A stretch of 64,000 bases of DNA from Wurfbainia villosa (taxonomy: Eukaryota; Streptophyta; Magnoliopsida; Zingiberales; Zingiberaceae). Both the position numbers and the translations under genes were made by a program. Shown here in pieces: positions 1 to 9,930 of the stretch. The stretch is from positions 55,305,704 to 55,369,703 of the forward strand of contig CM045990.1 in assembly GCA_025175895.1 (NCBI GenBank). Reading direction: 5' to 3'. The first letter of the stretch is position 1, and each line of letters starts with the position of its first letter. The notes under the pieces are model-generated. The model saw nothing but the letters and a program-made list of their open reading frames with translations. It made no database searches and was not told the DNA's origin.

Positions 1-609
1 CCAGTCGTGTTCTTCGTACACCCTATCATTCCACCCGTGCATGACGAGGTTGTAGTCGGCGTAACGGTCCCAGGGGAGCTCGAAGGTCATGTCAGTAAAC
101 ATGGCGTCACTGTCCATCCACCACAAGAACTCCACCTCCGGGTGGGCGAGGAGGAGCGCGCGGATCAGAGGGAGCTTGGCCCAGAATCCGGCCATTTCGG
201 CGTCGAGGAGGGCCATGTTGTAGAAGATCTCAATGCCGTGGATGCGGCAGTAGTCGATCTTGTTCTTGATGGCCTTGAGGAGGTAGTGGTCGCCGACCGG
301 ATTCTCGCAGGGGTTGGGGGAGGATCCGGTGACGAGCAGCACCCGAGGCTTGCCGGGGCCGAGGAAGCTCGGCCGATCCGGTTGGCGGCGGAGCCAGTCG
401 ACGCGCTGCCGGTCCCAATCGGAGATCTTGGGCCCCAGCGAGTAGGGTTCCGGAGGGGGGTCGAGCTGGGCTTCCTCGTCGCCGTCGCGGGTCGCGGCCA
501 AGGCGCGGCGGAGGCGGATCTGGGGAAAACCGTTCTCGGCGGCGGCGGCGGCGCCGATGGCCCCGCAGAGGAAGACGAGGGTGAGGACGAGGCGCAACAT
601 CCCCTCCAT
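1..609 (-). CDS. XXT: Xyloglucan 6-xylosyltransferase, GT34 (5' part only)
   Basis: Golgi glycosyltransferase of family GT34 that transfers xylose from UDP-xylose to the beta-1,4-glucan backbone of xyloglucan. The N-terminal 203 codons are inside the window; the rest lies beyond base 1. The start at 609 has a good context (GAAATGG), followed by a hydrophobic anchor (about residues 5-20, LRLVLTLVFLCGAIGA). Next comes a short stem and the conserved SLGPKISDWDRQR, then NPVGDHYLLKAIKNKIDYC and the DxD motif WWMDSDAMFTDM (D166, D168), which binds metal and nucleotide sugar. The match to plant XXT1/XXT2-type proteins from memory is very close. The stem is shorter than usual, and there is no in-frame stop for at least 17 codons upstream of the ATG, so a longer N-terminus is possible. 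A galactomannan galactosyltransferase (same family) is less likely. The gene is divergent from the eL19 gene. Confidence 0.93.
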   Translation of the reverse strand, partial: MEGMLRLVLTLVFLCGAIGAAAAAENGFPQIRLRRALAATRDGDEEAQLDPPPEPYSLGPKISDWDRQRVDWLRRQPDRPSFLGPGKPRVLLVTGSSPNPCENPVGDHYLLKAIKNKIDYCRIHGIEIFYNMALLDAEMAGFWAKLPLIRALLLAHPEVEFLWWMDSDAMFTDMTFELPWDRYADYNLVMHGWNDRVYEEHDW

Positions 610-1291
610 TTCTCTCTCGACATGAACACAACGGAGGTGATGGATTAAGTAAGAAAGGCGAGGTGCGAGCGAGAGACAAAGGGAGAGTGAGTGGCCGACC
701 ACTAAACTTAAATTTAAATTACTATTTTTGGTCAACTCAGTGTAAACCAGTTGGCCTCGCACTAAGCTCACCACAAAAAGACTATTATGGTCACCAGCTC
801 ACAGTCCCAATTAGGCAAAAAATAATTACATTCATTTTGATCGATTTCATAATCATAGTAAAAATAAATAAATCATAATAACCGAGCAATTTTATAAACG
901 AACAAATCCTTCCTCCACATAAAATTTAATTCGATTATTTCAAATGAACAAGCTTTTTCATTAATAGAAATTGACAATCGATTAATAATGATTGAATCTT
1001 TTAAATAAAATCGAATAAATTAATTTTTTAAAATAAGTTAAATGGAAATTCTTTTATTATCATTCCACTTCTATTTTAATTCCCATTGTTGACTTGAAAT
1101 CGAATCGATTAAATCGAAATAATTCAATCGAATTTTTAATTTCAATCGATTCAATTAATTAATTCGATTTATCCAATTTCGATTGGGCCGGATCTGACCA
1201 GGTCAGAATTGGCCCGGCCCGACCCGATTGCCCATTCCTTTCTTCCCACGTAGTCTTCTTCTTAATCGTGGGCGCCAAGGAAGAGGACTGC
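610..1291. promoter_or_regulatory. Divergent intergenic region between XXT and eL19
   Basis: About 740 bp separate the two divergent start codons. The middle (about 700-1180) is AT-rich, with repeated ATCGATT/AATCGAAT words and no convincing gene. On the eL19 side there is a TGGGCC site-II-like motif at 1184-1189 and GGCCC words around 1211-1219, an element type common in plant ribosomal protein promoters. Whether one control region serves both genes is inference. Confidence 0.5.
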
Positions 1292-1299
1292 TATATAAG
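1292..1299 (+). promoter_or_regulatory. TATA box of the eL19 gene
   Basis: TATATAAG lies about 60 bases before the ATG at 1354, which fits a transcription start near 1325 and a short leader. Confidence 0.7.
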
Positions 1300-1353
1300 A
1301 CACAGCACACGTATTGACTGGAAGTTCATCGATCGGCGGTGCAAGAGGAGGAG

Positions 1354-2449
1354 ATGGTGTCCCTGAAGCTGCAGAAGCGGCTCGCGGCGGCCGTCCTCCG
1401 CTGCGGCCGGCACAAGCTGTGGCTCGACCCCGGCGAGGTCAATCACATCGCCATGGCCAACTCCAGTGAGTGATCAGTACATACATACCGTCGCTTTCTG
1501 TCCGTTTAAATCAAACAGCGCGATCAGCTTCCCGTTCACGGCCAGAAGAAGACTTCCTCCTCCGGCGAGCTAGCTGCTGTCGCGTTCCCAACTTCTTCCT
1601 TTCTCTCTTCTTGCCGTACCACGTCGGCCGACCTCCTTTGCCACCCGAATGCAGAGTCCGACGATAATGATAACTGCACGACGACGCTCCGCCGCCGCCG
1701 TCGGAATCGGCGAGGGAAGAGCTGAAAACTGCCCAAAAATTTGAATTAAATAAACAAATATTTGAGCGATTCTTGGCGGGAAAACATTCTGTAGAACTGT
1801 AGAAGTGTTTTTTTTTTTTTGGTTTTTCATTTTTATTTTTATTTTGTATGAACTTTGCAGGGAAGGAAATAAGAAACCTGATCAAGGAAGGAACGGTGCT
1901 AAGGAAATCTATCAAATTACACACTCGGTTTCGCGCTCGACAAGCACTCGAAGCCAAGAGGAATGGACGACATACCGGATACGGTTAGTATACACATCGA
2001 CATGAAAAAAGAAAACTATGAGACATACTTTCGATAACTAACTTAATTGGTTATCTTCTTTTTATTCCTTCATTTTTAAAGGGAAGCGTCGCGGCACTAA
2101 AGAAGCTCGAGTACCGACTAAGGTACTATGGATGAGGAGGATGCGAGTGCTTCGTCGTTTGCTAAGGAAGTATCGAGAATTGAAGAAGATCGACAAGCAT
2201 GTGTATCACGAAGCATACATGAAAGTGAAGGGAAATGTATTTAGAAACAAAAGAGGGCTCGTGGAGAGCATTCATAGACTCGAAGTCGATAAGAGAATAG
2301 ACAAAGCTTTGATGTATCGATTGGAAGCTATGAGAAGCCGAGACAAAGATAATTCGCGAAGGATCAAGGTGAGTCATGGAAGGGAGGAATGCTTGCCTCA
2401 GCTTAATGGGCAAATAAAGTGCGGTTATATTAGTAAATTAAGCAATTAG
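1354..2449 (+). CDS. RPL19: 60S ribosomal protein eL19, divergent C-terminus
   Basis: Protein of the large cytosolic ribosomal subunit. Exons: 1354-1465, 1861-1983 and 2082-2449; the junctions (A|GTGAG..TTTGCAG|GG and G|GTTAG..AAAG|GG) keep phase and give 200 residues. The N-terminus MVSLKLQKRLAAAVLRCG, the GRHTGYGKRRGTKEARVPTK segment and LWMRRMRVLRRLLRKY are diagnostic of eL19. After about residue 160 the resemblance stops: the usual basic ARREERLAQG tail is replaced by a short unrelated tail ending at TAG 2447-2449. A perfect splice donor (AAG|GTGAGT) sits at 2368/2369, so the tail may really come from a downstream exon that I could not find. Many otherwise conserved residues also differ (HKLWLDPGEV, NLIKEGTVLR). 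It may be a diverged paralogue or a decaying copy rather than the main expressed gene. Confidence 0.85.
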
Positions 2450-4169
2450 AACTCAATAATTTTTTTTAAAAAAAATATGATTATTGCTTTAAGCATGTAA
2501 ATCTAAATATATACATATAGTCTTGTAAGTAAGTGTGGGTGAAAAGTATATAGGTCATACTGACCATTTACCATTTAATTCTCTACGGGGACATATTCAA
2601 TGTTAAATATAGAAAAATCTATACTGAACGATCTCGAATTGATTGGGGTCGAGGGTTTGTCTTTGTATACAAAATACGATTTCGACATTGGACAATTTTA
2701 TAAGAATGACACAATATAAAAAGATAGATTTCATCGTCAGACCATGAATATTTTTCATATTTATCCTCGATGATCGATAGAGATTTCACAAGAGATCCGT
2801 GAAGACAAATTAATTGATCATCTCAAAATTAATCGGATTAAAAGCAAAGTGTGAGAAAAACAAAGAGAAGATTAGGAGCTCGGAGAGATATTGAGCTACC
2901 TTCGAGTCTGCGCAAAGTAGGATCTACATGGAAGTTCTTTGGTGCAAAAGACGATTCGCTCATCCTCAATGTCCTTGTCAATCGGTCTCACAGTTAACAC
3001 GAAGAAGATAAATTACGGAGAATATATTGTCCAATCTAGAGCTAGCGCGACAGACAAGAAGGCACCCCCGAAAGATTTACAATTTTCGAAAATTAACTCT
3101 TATTCATTGGTACAATTTTACTGCCGTACTAGAAATTCTTTGTAAATAGAGAAAGAAGAGTTCCTGGAAAGCGAAAATGCTAATAGCGATACGAGAGTTC
3201 GAGCTCTCTTATCTAAAACCTAAGAGAACCTTTTCACTGGTCGACGATGGCATGTGAATTCTTCACAGTGAAGATGCATGTATAGCTTGTTTAAGGATGA
3301 CAAAGAAAGGGTATTCGAGAAGCTGAATCGAGTGAGTGAGTGGGCTCACATTTTTACACTTTAGCAGTCGATATTTCAAATATGGGATCGGAGCAGTTCA
3401 ATCAGAAACTAATTCAACTGGACAATAAACAGAAATCTAATGGCAATGGACATTCCTATAGTTGGATTTGCAAAACATCAAGTGGCAACCACATACGAGC
3501 CCACAAGGAACTTTACAGGACAAAAGAAAACATTCTTTATTCTACATTTTTGGAGAATAATTAAAATAAGAAATATAATACCGGAATGAAAGGATTTTTT
3601 TTTGGGTGTTAAGGTATACGTTTCGAACTGAGAGACTTCCACCTGGTTCACACACAGTAAACTTACTCTTCAGAATTTTTGGAAAAGCGTGAACAAGAGT
3701 GATCTGTACTCAACGTGCTTGATAAAAAGGAATAAGAATATTTCACCTTTAGATTTAACTTACTCGAAATAAATTTATGATAAAAATAAAAATTATTTAA
3801 CTAAAAGAAATACAGAAAGAAATAAAGAAATCAAATTGAGGGATAAAAGCAGTTCTCTGCACAAGGATGAATATATTGTAGATTATGTTCCACTCCAATG
3901 AATTGATTTGAAATTATGATTGTGTTGCACACGTAGTTCATCATCTATGAGAAAAAGGAAAAATCTTGCCAACGAGTTAGGTGTAGAAAAAAAAACTTGC
4001 CAACGAGTTAGGTGCAGAATAATGCATGATTGCTGCATCTAATTCCCAAATTAAATAATCGAAGTTTTGTTCCAAACAATGCTTCTGCCATCATACTTAT
4101 CCCTATAATTCTCTTTTCCAATATCAAATGTATCATATTTCTTTGTTAATGCAATCGGCTCATGTCACG
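2450..4169. other. AT-rich intergenic DNA, nothing recognised
   Basis: Only short open frames without family resemblance (around 2939-3145 and 3340-3564) and A/T runs. A 3' exon of the eL19 gene could hide here, but no ARREERLAQG-like coding was seen. Confidence 0.4.
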
Positions 4170-4333
4170 ATTTATCAGATTTGAGTGAAATTCGAATAAT
4201 GTTTTGATGTTTGACCATAGTTTGTTCATTGTTTGATAATGAGTTGATCATAAGATTGATATAGATTTGAACATATGAGGAGATAGTTTTATCGGGAGAT
4301 TGTTGAAGCAATCGGCCTCAGGTCAAAATTGAC

Positions 4334-4820
4334 CTAGCTCGAGTAGGATTCGAGAGAAGTCCAAGTTTGGATAATTGACATGAAAAGTCTAAGTCTTAGA
4401 TACTTGACATAAAAAGTCCAAGCATGGATCTTGACAATGATAAAGTCCAAGTCATGGACACTTGACATGTGAAAGTCCACGTCATTGATACTTTGACAAT
4501 TGAAAAGTCCAAGCATATGTCTTCACAATAGAAAGTCCGAGTCATTAGTACTTGGCAAAGAAAGTCCAAAGGTATAGTCTTGGCGACATAAGTCCAAGCG
4601 TGTAGTCTTGGCGACGTAAAATCCAAGTGAACTTTGACGGTGAAAGTCCAAGTATGGATGCTTGACAATTAGAAAGTCTAAAGATATGATATTGGCGGCG
4701 TAAAGTCCAAGCATGTAGTCTTTGTAGCATAAGTTTAATGTTTGACAGCGTAAAGTGTAAGCGTTTGTCTTGGCGGCATAAGTCCAAATGCACCTTGGCA
4801 AAGTAGACCCGATTAGCATA
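4334..4820. repeat. Degenerate tandem array, unit about 30 bp
   Basis: More than a dozen repeats of AAAGTCCAAGCAT..CTTGACAAT and variants. Spacing varies between about 28 and 38 bp and the units differ from each other. It is part of the LTR-like segment. Open frames across it are repeat artefacts. Confidence 0.75.
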
Positions 4821-4997
4821 ACAATAATCTATGAAAGCACCTGAAGACTAACGTATGGATAAACAAGTCATGGAGGACTTGAAGGATTCTGATAGACGTG
4901 ACTGATGGAGGTGGCTAGAAGGTTTAGGTCTAGACTAAGGGTGTTTATTAAGTATGAGAGGATCATACTTGGGGTTAAACCTCATTATTGAGGTTTA

Positions 4998-5375
4998 TCA
5001 GTCGACTAGGGTATTAGACAGTCGATTGACCGACACTGGGAAGCCGAATTGACTTAGAGCAGTCGATTGAGATTATGACCAGTCGAATGGTCGTATAATC
5101 GACTAAGGCTCGACTGCTTGAGTTGTGCTCTGACAGTCGATTGCTAGTTGTGAGCAGTCGATTGCCAGTTGTGAGCAGTCGACTGGAATTTACGAACACG
5201 AGCATAAAATATTTGGTAGTCGAATGGTCAGTCGACTACGGGCTTGGTAGTCGACTGATGGTAAGGGCAGTCGACTGCTAAGGTATCCGTTGGCTAGAAT
5301 GTCAATGTGGATTAAGTCCGTTGTGAAACAACGACACTGTAAGCAGTCGACTGATGTCTTTTGCCAGTCGACTGT
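4998..5375. repeat. Array of CAGTCGACTG-like palindromic words
   Basis: About 15 occurrences of CAGTCGA(C/T)TG or close variants within roughly 380 bp, irregularly spaced. Several are perfect 10-bp palindromes, such as those near 5270 and 5345. Lies inside the LTR-like segment. Confidence 0.7.
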
Positions 5376-6023
5376 CAAACGGAAATCTAGATCGCGCAAA
5401 GACATAAAAGGAGTTCGACGGGGAGAATTTCGACAATCGATTCTTGAGTATTTGGGAGGAATTTTGTTGTTGCATTCTAGATCTTTCAAGGCGTTCAAAG
5501 CAACCAAACAAGCAAACGATCAAAAGCATACTCTTGTAAACTGTTCTTTGCATTTTCTTTGTATTTGCTTTTGTAATTGTTGTATTTGGTTGTATTACTG
5601 TTGTAATTTATATTGTAATAAATTTCTTCACCTCCGGATTATATTCCGAAAAGAAGAGAAGGTTTAGTAGAGTAGACACTAAAGCTCGGCCGTGGAGTAG
5701 GAACCCTAATTCCAAACCACGTAAAATAGTGGTGTAGTGTTTGTGTTGTTTTCGTTTATGCTATTTTGTATATTCTGCTGCGCTAACAAATTGTAGACAA
5801 GTATGAACATGATCGATCGAAGCGAAATCGAAAAAATCACTATTCATCCCTCTCTAGCGCAACCACATCGGTCCCTACATTTCCTATTCCTCTGTCTTAT
5901 CTACAACAAGCTCAATCAATTCAAGTCTTTATTCCATTCCCACATAATTAACTATCCCAGCGAATTGGAAAAGCATCAATGCCAACAACTGATCAAAGAG
6001 GTATACCAAGACCACCGAAAGGC

Positions 6024-6025
<2 letters not shown>

Positions 6026-6049
<24 letters not shown>
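6026..6049. repeat. Poly(A) tract
   Basis: A run of more than 20 A residues, possibly the tail of an old retroposed sequence. The DNA from 5860 to 6236 is otherwise unremarkable. Confidence 0.6.
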
Positions 6050-6054
<5 letters not shown>

Positions 6055-6237
6055 AAAGGACCTTGACTCCTAACCAACTAAAGTGAATTCTTGGTCCAAA
6101 TCGAATCAGTTCAAATTTTTGTTCAACAAGCTACCTTTCAGTAACAGAACAAGAGTAATTTAGACTTCAATCATTGTTTTAGTTGGTTGAGTTAAGCGGT
6201 TCGGGCCGGATTTCAAAACATTGATCCAAACCTCGCT

Positions 6238-6245
6238 TATAAAAA
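6238..6245 (+). promoter_or_regulatory. TATA box of the small gene at 6330
   Basis: TATAAAAA about 90 bases upstream of the ATG at 6330, consistent with a transcription start near 6270 and a leader of about 60 bases. Confidence 0.6.
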
Positions 6246-6329
6246 GGTACCCATACAGTTGTTCAGGAATTCAGCGAGAAAAAGCTAGTAGTCACCTTAG
6301 GCTCCAACTTCTCTAAGACCCATCAACTT

Positions 6330-6572
6330 ATGGCACCACCTCAGAGTAAACTTGGGAAGGTGGGAAGAGAGGCTTTTGATATGTTAGATGAGTACTTTGG
6401 GAGAAGGAGGTCAACAGCCGCACCCCCTCATCCTCTTAATGGGCACTACCACAACACTCCTCCAAAGAAAGAGGCGACGCTGGATAGCACCCAGGTTGCC
6501 CGGGAATTCGGAGGACTTCTATTCGTGAATCAGCCCAGGTTTAACAGGGCAAATCATGGTAGATTTAGTTAA
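6330..6572 (+). CDS. Small unrecognised protein, 80 aa
   Basis: A single-exon frame of 80 codons that looks like a genuine gene: TATA box 92 bases upstream, ATG in a fair context (ACTTATGGC), and two AATAAA signals about 160-180 bases after the stop (6731 and 6749). The protein has a basic N-terminus with GREAFDMLDEYFGRRR, a Pro/His-rich middle (PPHPLNGHYHNTPP) and a C-terminal block AREFGGLLFV. The last resembles the FGG(V/L)L(V/F) motif of small uncharacterised plant proteins, a vague recollection rather than an assignment. No signal peptide or membrane segment. Function unknown. Confidence 0.6.
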   Translation: MAPPQSKLGKVGREAFDMLDEYFGRRRSTAAPPHPLNGHYHNTPPKKEATLDSTQVAREFGGLLFVNQPRFNRANHGRFS

Positions 6573-6730
6573 GGAGTTTAATAGTAGCTTGTCCTCTGTA
6601 TCTTTGTCTTAATGACCAGTTGAGATCGGGGAGATGTAGTAGTTGTTACCATGTTAGTGTTGTATAAGTGTGCCAATGGTACTTCTATCATGGATATGCA
6701 ACATATACATATATAACAAAGTCACCATGT

Positions 6731-6754
6731 AATAAAATGTTTGTATGTAATAAA
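6731..6754 (+). terminator. Polyadenylation signals of the small gene
   Basis: Two AATAAA hexamers at 6731-6736 and 6749-6754, downstream of the stop at 6570-6572. Confidence 0.55.
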
Positions 6755-7132
6755 AATGCAAGGTGTCCCATATAAGTGTCATTCTCATTATTCATGACAT
6801 GCTCCTCATGCTGAAAGTAAGATCTTCATTTATATTGAGGGGTAGAAGCATGTGTGAGGATGAAGAAAACCCAATTTTATTTCTTGTTTTTTTCCATCTT
6901 CTTTTTTTTTTTTTTAACTTTTGAGGAAGCACAGCCATCTCATTCAAGAGGCTCAAGGCACTGAGAACCATCATGAATCAAGCTTAAAAATTTGTGCTTC
7001 GACAAATCGATCGGCGGAAGTGCCGACTATTGGTTGTCAAATGATCACTCTATGGCTGATTAAACACATGAAGGATTCGATAAATCTCAAATAAGAAATA
7101 GGCACAATGCAAAAGAAACAAAACAATAAAAA

Positions 7133-7273
7133 GGATAGCCTGATGTATGAAGCTCTCGCCATATAAGGTTTTAGAGAAGGATCTATTGTACGTGGTCTTA
7201 TCCTGCTTTGCAAGAGGTGGTTTCCAGACTTGAACCCATGACCTCTAAGTCACAAGGCAAAACTTTACCATTG
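7133..7273 (-). mobile_element. Au-type SINE copy
   Basis: On the minus strand it reads GGTCATGGGTTCAAGTCTGG (pol III B box and flank), CCTCTTGCAAAGCAGGATAAG, TACAATAGATCC, then GCGAGAGCTTCATACATCAGG. These match the order of words in plant Au SINEs as I remember them. Two more copies are in the MTP gene introns. Confidence 0.75.
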
Positions 7274-9500
7274 TTTTTTTGTTTTTTTTTTTGTTTGTGT
7301 AAAAGAGCTCATACTCGACACCTAATTCTTCTTTGTACATGGTTAAATTTGTTCAATTATGTGCTTGGCTCATACTCTTATTTAGTTGTTTGATTGCATT
7401 AACCAAACATCACCCACTAGCCAGAGAGTTCATTGATAGGTCAACATCTGTTCTTGCAAGTATAAATAGCTTTAGATAAAAGAAACTGTATCAACATTGT
7501 GTCATATGCTTCACATTATTTTATCCAATTTCTCATTATGAAAATTATACCATGACACTGTCTTAAAGATATCTCCCATCTCTAAGGTTACCTAAGAATC
7601 TACTACTATCGACATTCATACTAACTTGGTATATTTAAATCCATACCCATCATCTTCCCATGGAGTGAAGTCATTCTTGATGTCGAATGTTTTGTGGGTT
7701 TCTTGGTGATCTTCCCTTGCAAGTTAAACCCAGAAGCCCTTTCATGTTCAGATAGTTTGCAACCTAAAAGGAGCCCATAAAACCACTTAGACAAAGCAAG
7801 CAAAGGAAAAATAGCCCTAGTCGTGCATTCATTTCAAAGAATATACTAAGCTTGAAGAAGTTCAAGGCTCGTTTGGGAACTGAATTTTTTCTTTCTAATT
7901 TTCAGTTTTTATATTTTAGAAAACAAAAAGTAGTTTAGAAAAGATGTTTGCCATATTTGTAACTATTTTTAGTTTGTCCGTGAAAATTTTCAAAATTCTC
8001 TAATTTTTAAAGTGTTTTTAACCGTTTATAAAAAAAAATCTATTTTTTATGAAATATTAATGGAAAATTAGTAAGTATTATAAAGTGTAGATAAGAATTA
8101 GATCTATCTTTTAAGTTATTAGTTTTCATCATTATAATTTTATATTCATCTCTAAACTTTAATGATAAAAATAATTATTTTATCTAATTAATATAATTTC
8201 TTAGTTAATTTGTTATATTCAATTATTTATATTTTATAGATATACTTTCATAATAATAAATTAGTTTAGATTATCACTAGATCAATTTTAAAATAAAAAT
8301 ATTTTAAATCAAACATATTTTTATTTTTTTATTAAAAAATAAGTATACAAAGGGAGAGTTAGTTTTGGCTGATAACATTTTATAAATTTTTTTTAAAAAA
8401 AAACTTTTTGTTAGGTTATGCCAAACAGATTTTCTTTTGGTTAAAATTGAAAATTTCTCATTTCAAAATTTTGATTCCATTTCATTGCAGAGCCAGCCTG
8501 CCAATGATACCAAATGTCACCATCAGAGGTATCTATTGCTTCATGATCGACTAGTGAGCTTTTGTAAAGATTAGGACCAGCTGAATGTTACATGCAACTT
8601 CTCAATTGGAACAACAGAAGACTGACGAGATTGTGGAGATAAATGAAGTACATATAGCGGAAAATTAACAATCTGCTATGAGCCACCTATAACAGATATA
8701 TTTAATAGTTCTTTTAAAATCCAAAATTTTTATATTGTATTTTTTTTAGTTTAACACAAACATTCCAGTTGAAATTTAATCTAAAACATGGAAATATCAT
8801 CAGGAATACTATATTGTCATTAAAAGTTCTAGATGCCTGTACAGGGCCAAAGTCCTCTATAAGGTCTAGGCATTAGTCAATAGACAACAAGTATTTGCCT
8901 AGGCATTCAAACTTTGTGAAGTAAAAGAACAGCAACATTTCATTGCATAATGAACTCTGTTCATCATTCTTAAAATTGTAAATTGTTTAACAATTTCACT
9001 AATTTGCAATTCATATAATTAATGGCCTTGATTTATTCCCCAACAATCCTTAATCCAAGTTATAATATTTCCTTCCTGAAAAGTCCAAGCATATGGATCA
9101 GTGTTATCGGCAGCCAAAGAAAATCAAGATTAAATTGAAGGGAGAGAGAAACCTTTTTCATTATGAACAAGCGAATTCACTCACATGTAATGAAAATATG
9201 CTTTGCCGATGCTTTTTCGCACTAAAGTATCAGTAATTCGTTAGCTAATTTCATTTGTCTGGTAATTACTGTCCTTCGGACAATATTTCTATTCACACAA
9301 CTTAGCTAACACAGCAGTTACATTGATGCATAAGCATAACTAATCACGAGAAATTTCAGGTATTTCGGACAAAGTTCATAGGATCAATAATATGCAAAGA
9401 TGAAATGGATCTTAAATCTAATTTTGCGACGTGAAAAAACAACTAAGAACAGATCACAACAAGCTATTTTCACTAGTCAATGAGAGCTCAAACCAGAAAG
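7274..9500. other. Intergenic DNA with a possible MITE
   Basis: No confident gene. About 7866-8450 is very AT-rich and begins GGCTCGTTTGGGAA and ends near GCCAAACAGATTTTC, a GTTTGG/CCAAAC inverted arrangement typical of hAT- or Mutator-like MITEs; the ends are uncertain. The minus strand of 7600-9500 could carry exons of a gene starting near 9.7-9.9 kb, but none was identified. Confidence 0.35.
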
Positions 9501-9519
9501 GCTCAAGAGAAACTAGTAA

Positions 9520-9930
9520 GAAACTACCGGAGCAGAGCTTGATCAAGTACCTCAGCGAAAACATGTCTCGCCAAATTGTAACCCCGAAAGGAAGCCACCA
9601 CCTCGGCGCCATTGATATTCCTCCCATCCCGATACAAATCCGGGACCAGATCCGGCCGCGCAGCCAATCTCACACGAAAAGGAAACGGAGAAGAAAAGGA
9701 GTCTCAGGCTAGAACCGAGGCGAGCTTCAAAAATCGGCAGCGAAGTTACAACTCAGAGCAGCCTTCTTCCGCAAGATCGAGGAGGAGAAACCTGAGAGGA
9801 AGAAGATGGATCTACGTTTGTGGGCTTCGGCTCCTCCGATCGAGGGGAAGAACCAAGCATCGACATCGAGAGCGATGGAGGCGGAGCTCGGGTCGTTCCA
9901 CCGACAACGAGTCCGTCAATTTATTGTTTT
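9520..9930 (-). other. GC-rich island, possible 5' end of a minus-strand transcript
   Basis: About 400 bp with much higher GC than its surroundings, the usual look of a plant first exon or promoter. On the minus strand a frame of about 60 codons is open (stop near 9715 to stop near 9525), with a stretch reading RVRLAARPDLVPDLYRDG. Another minus frame starts with ATG near 9630 (MGGISMAPRWWLPFGVTIW). Neither was recognised. Plus-strand frames here look like shadows. Donor-like GAG|GTACTT occurs near 9550. Confidence 0.3.

Larger units (their letters stand above)
4170..5860 (+). mobile_element. Copia (Sirevirus-like) solo LTR or LTR fragment
   Basis: About 1.6 kb with the composition of a long Copia LTR. 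It has a degenerate array of about 30 bp units (4334-4820), then an array of CAGTCGACTG-like words (4998-5375). The 3' part resembles Sirevirus LTR ends (GCGCTAACAAATTG, followed by ACTATTCATCCCTCTCTAGCG at 5829-5849). No gag or pol coding follows, and no primer-binding site was found, so it is a solo LTR or fragment. The ends are approximate and no target-site duplication was identified. The family assignment is from memory. Confidence 0.5.

Noticed and set aside
4334..4819. CRISPR-like appearance of repeated 30-bp units
   Set aside because: The repeats are degenerate and contiguous, without constant repeats and unique spacers, in a plant LTR-like context.
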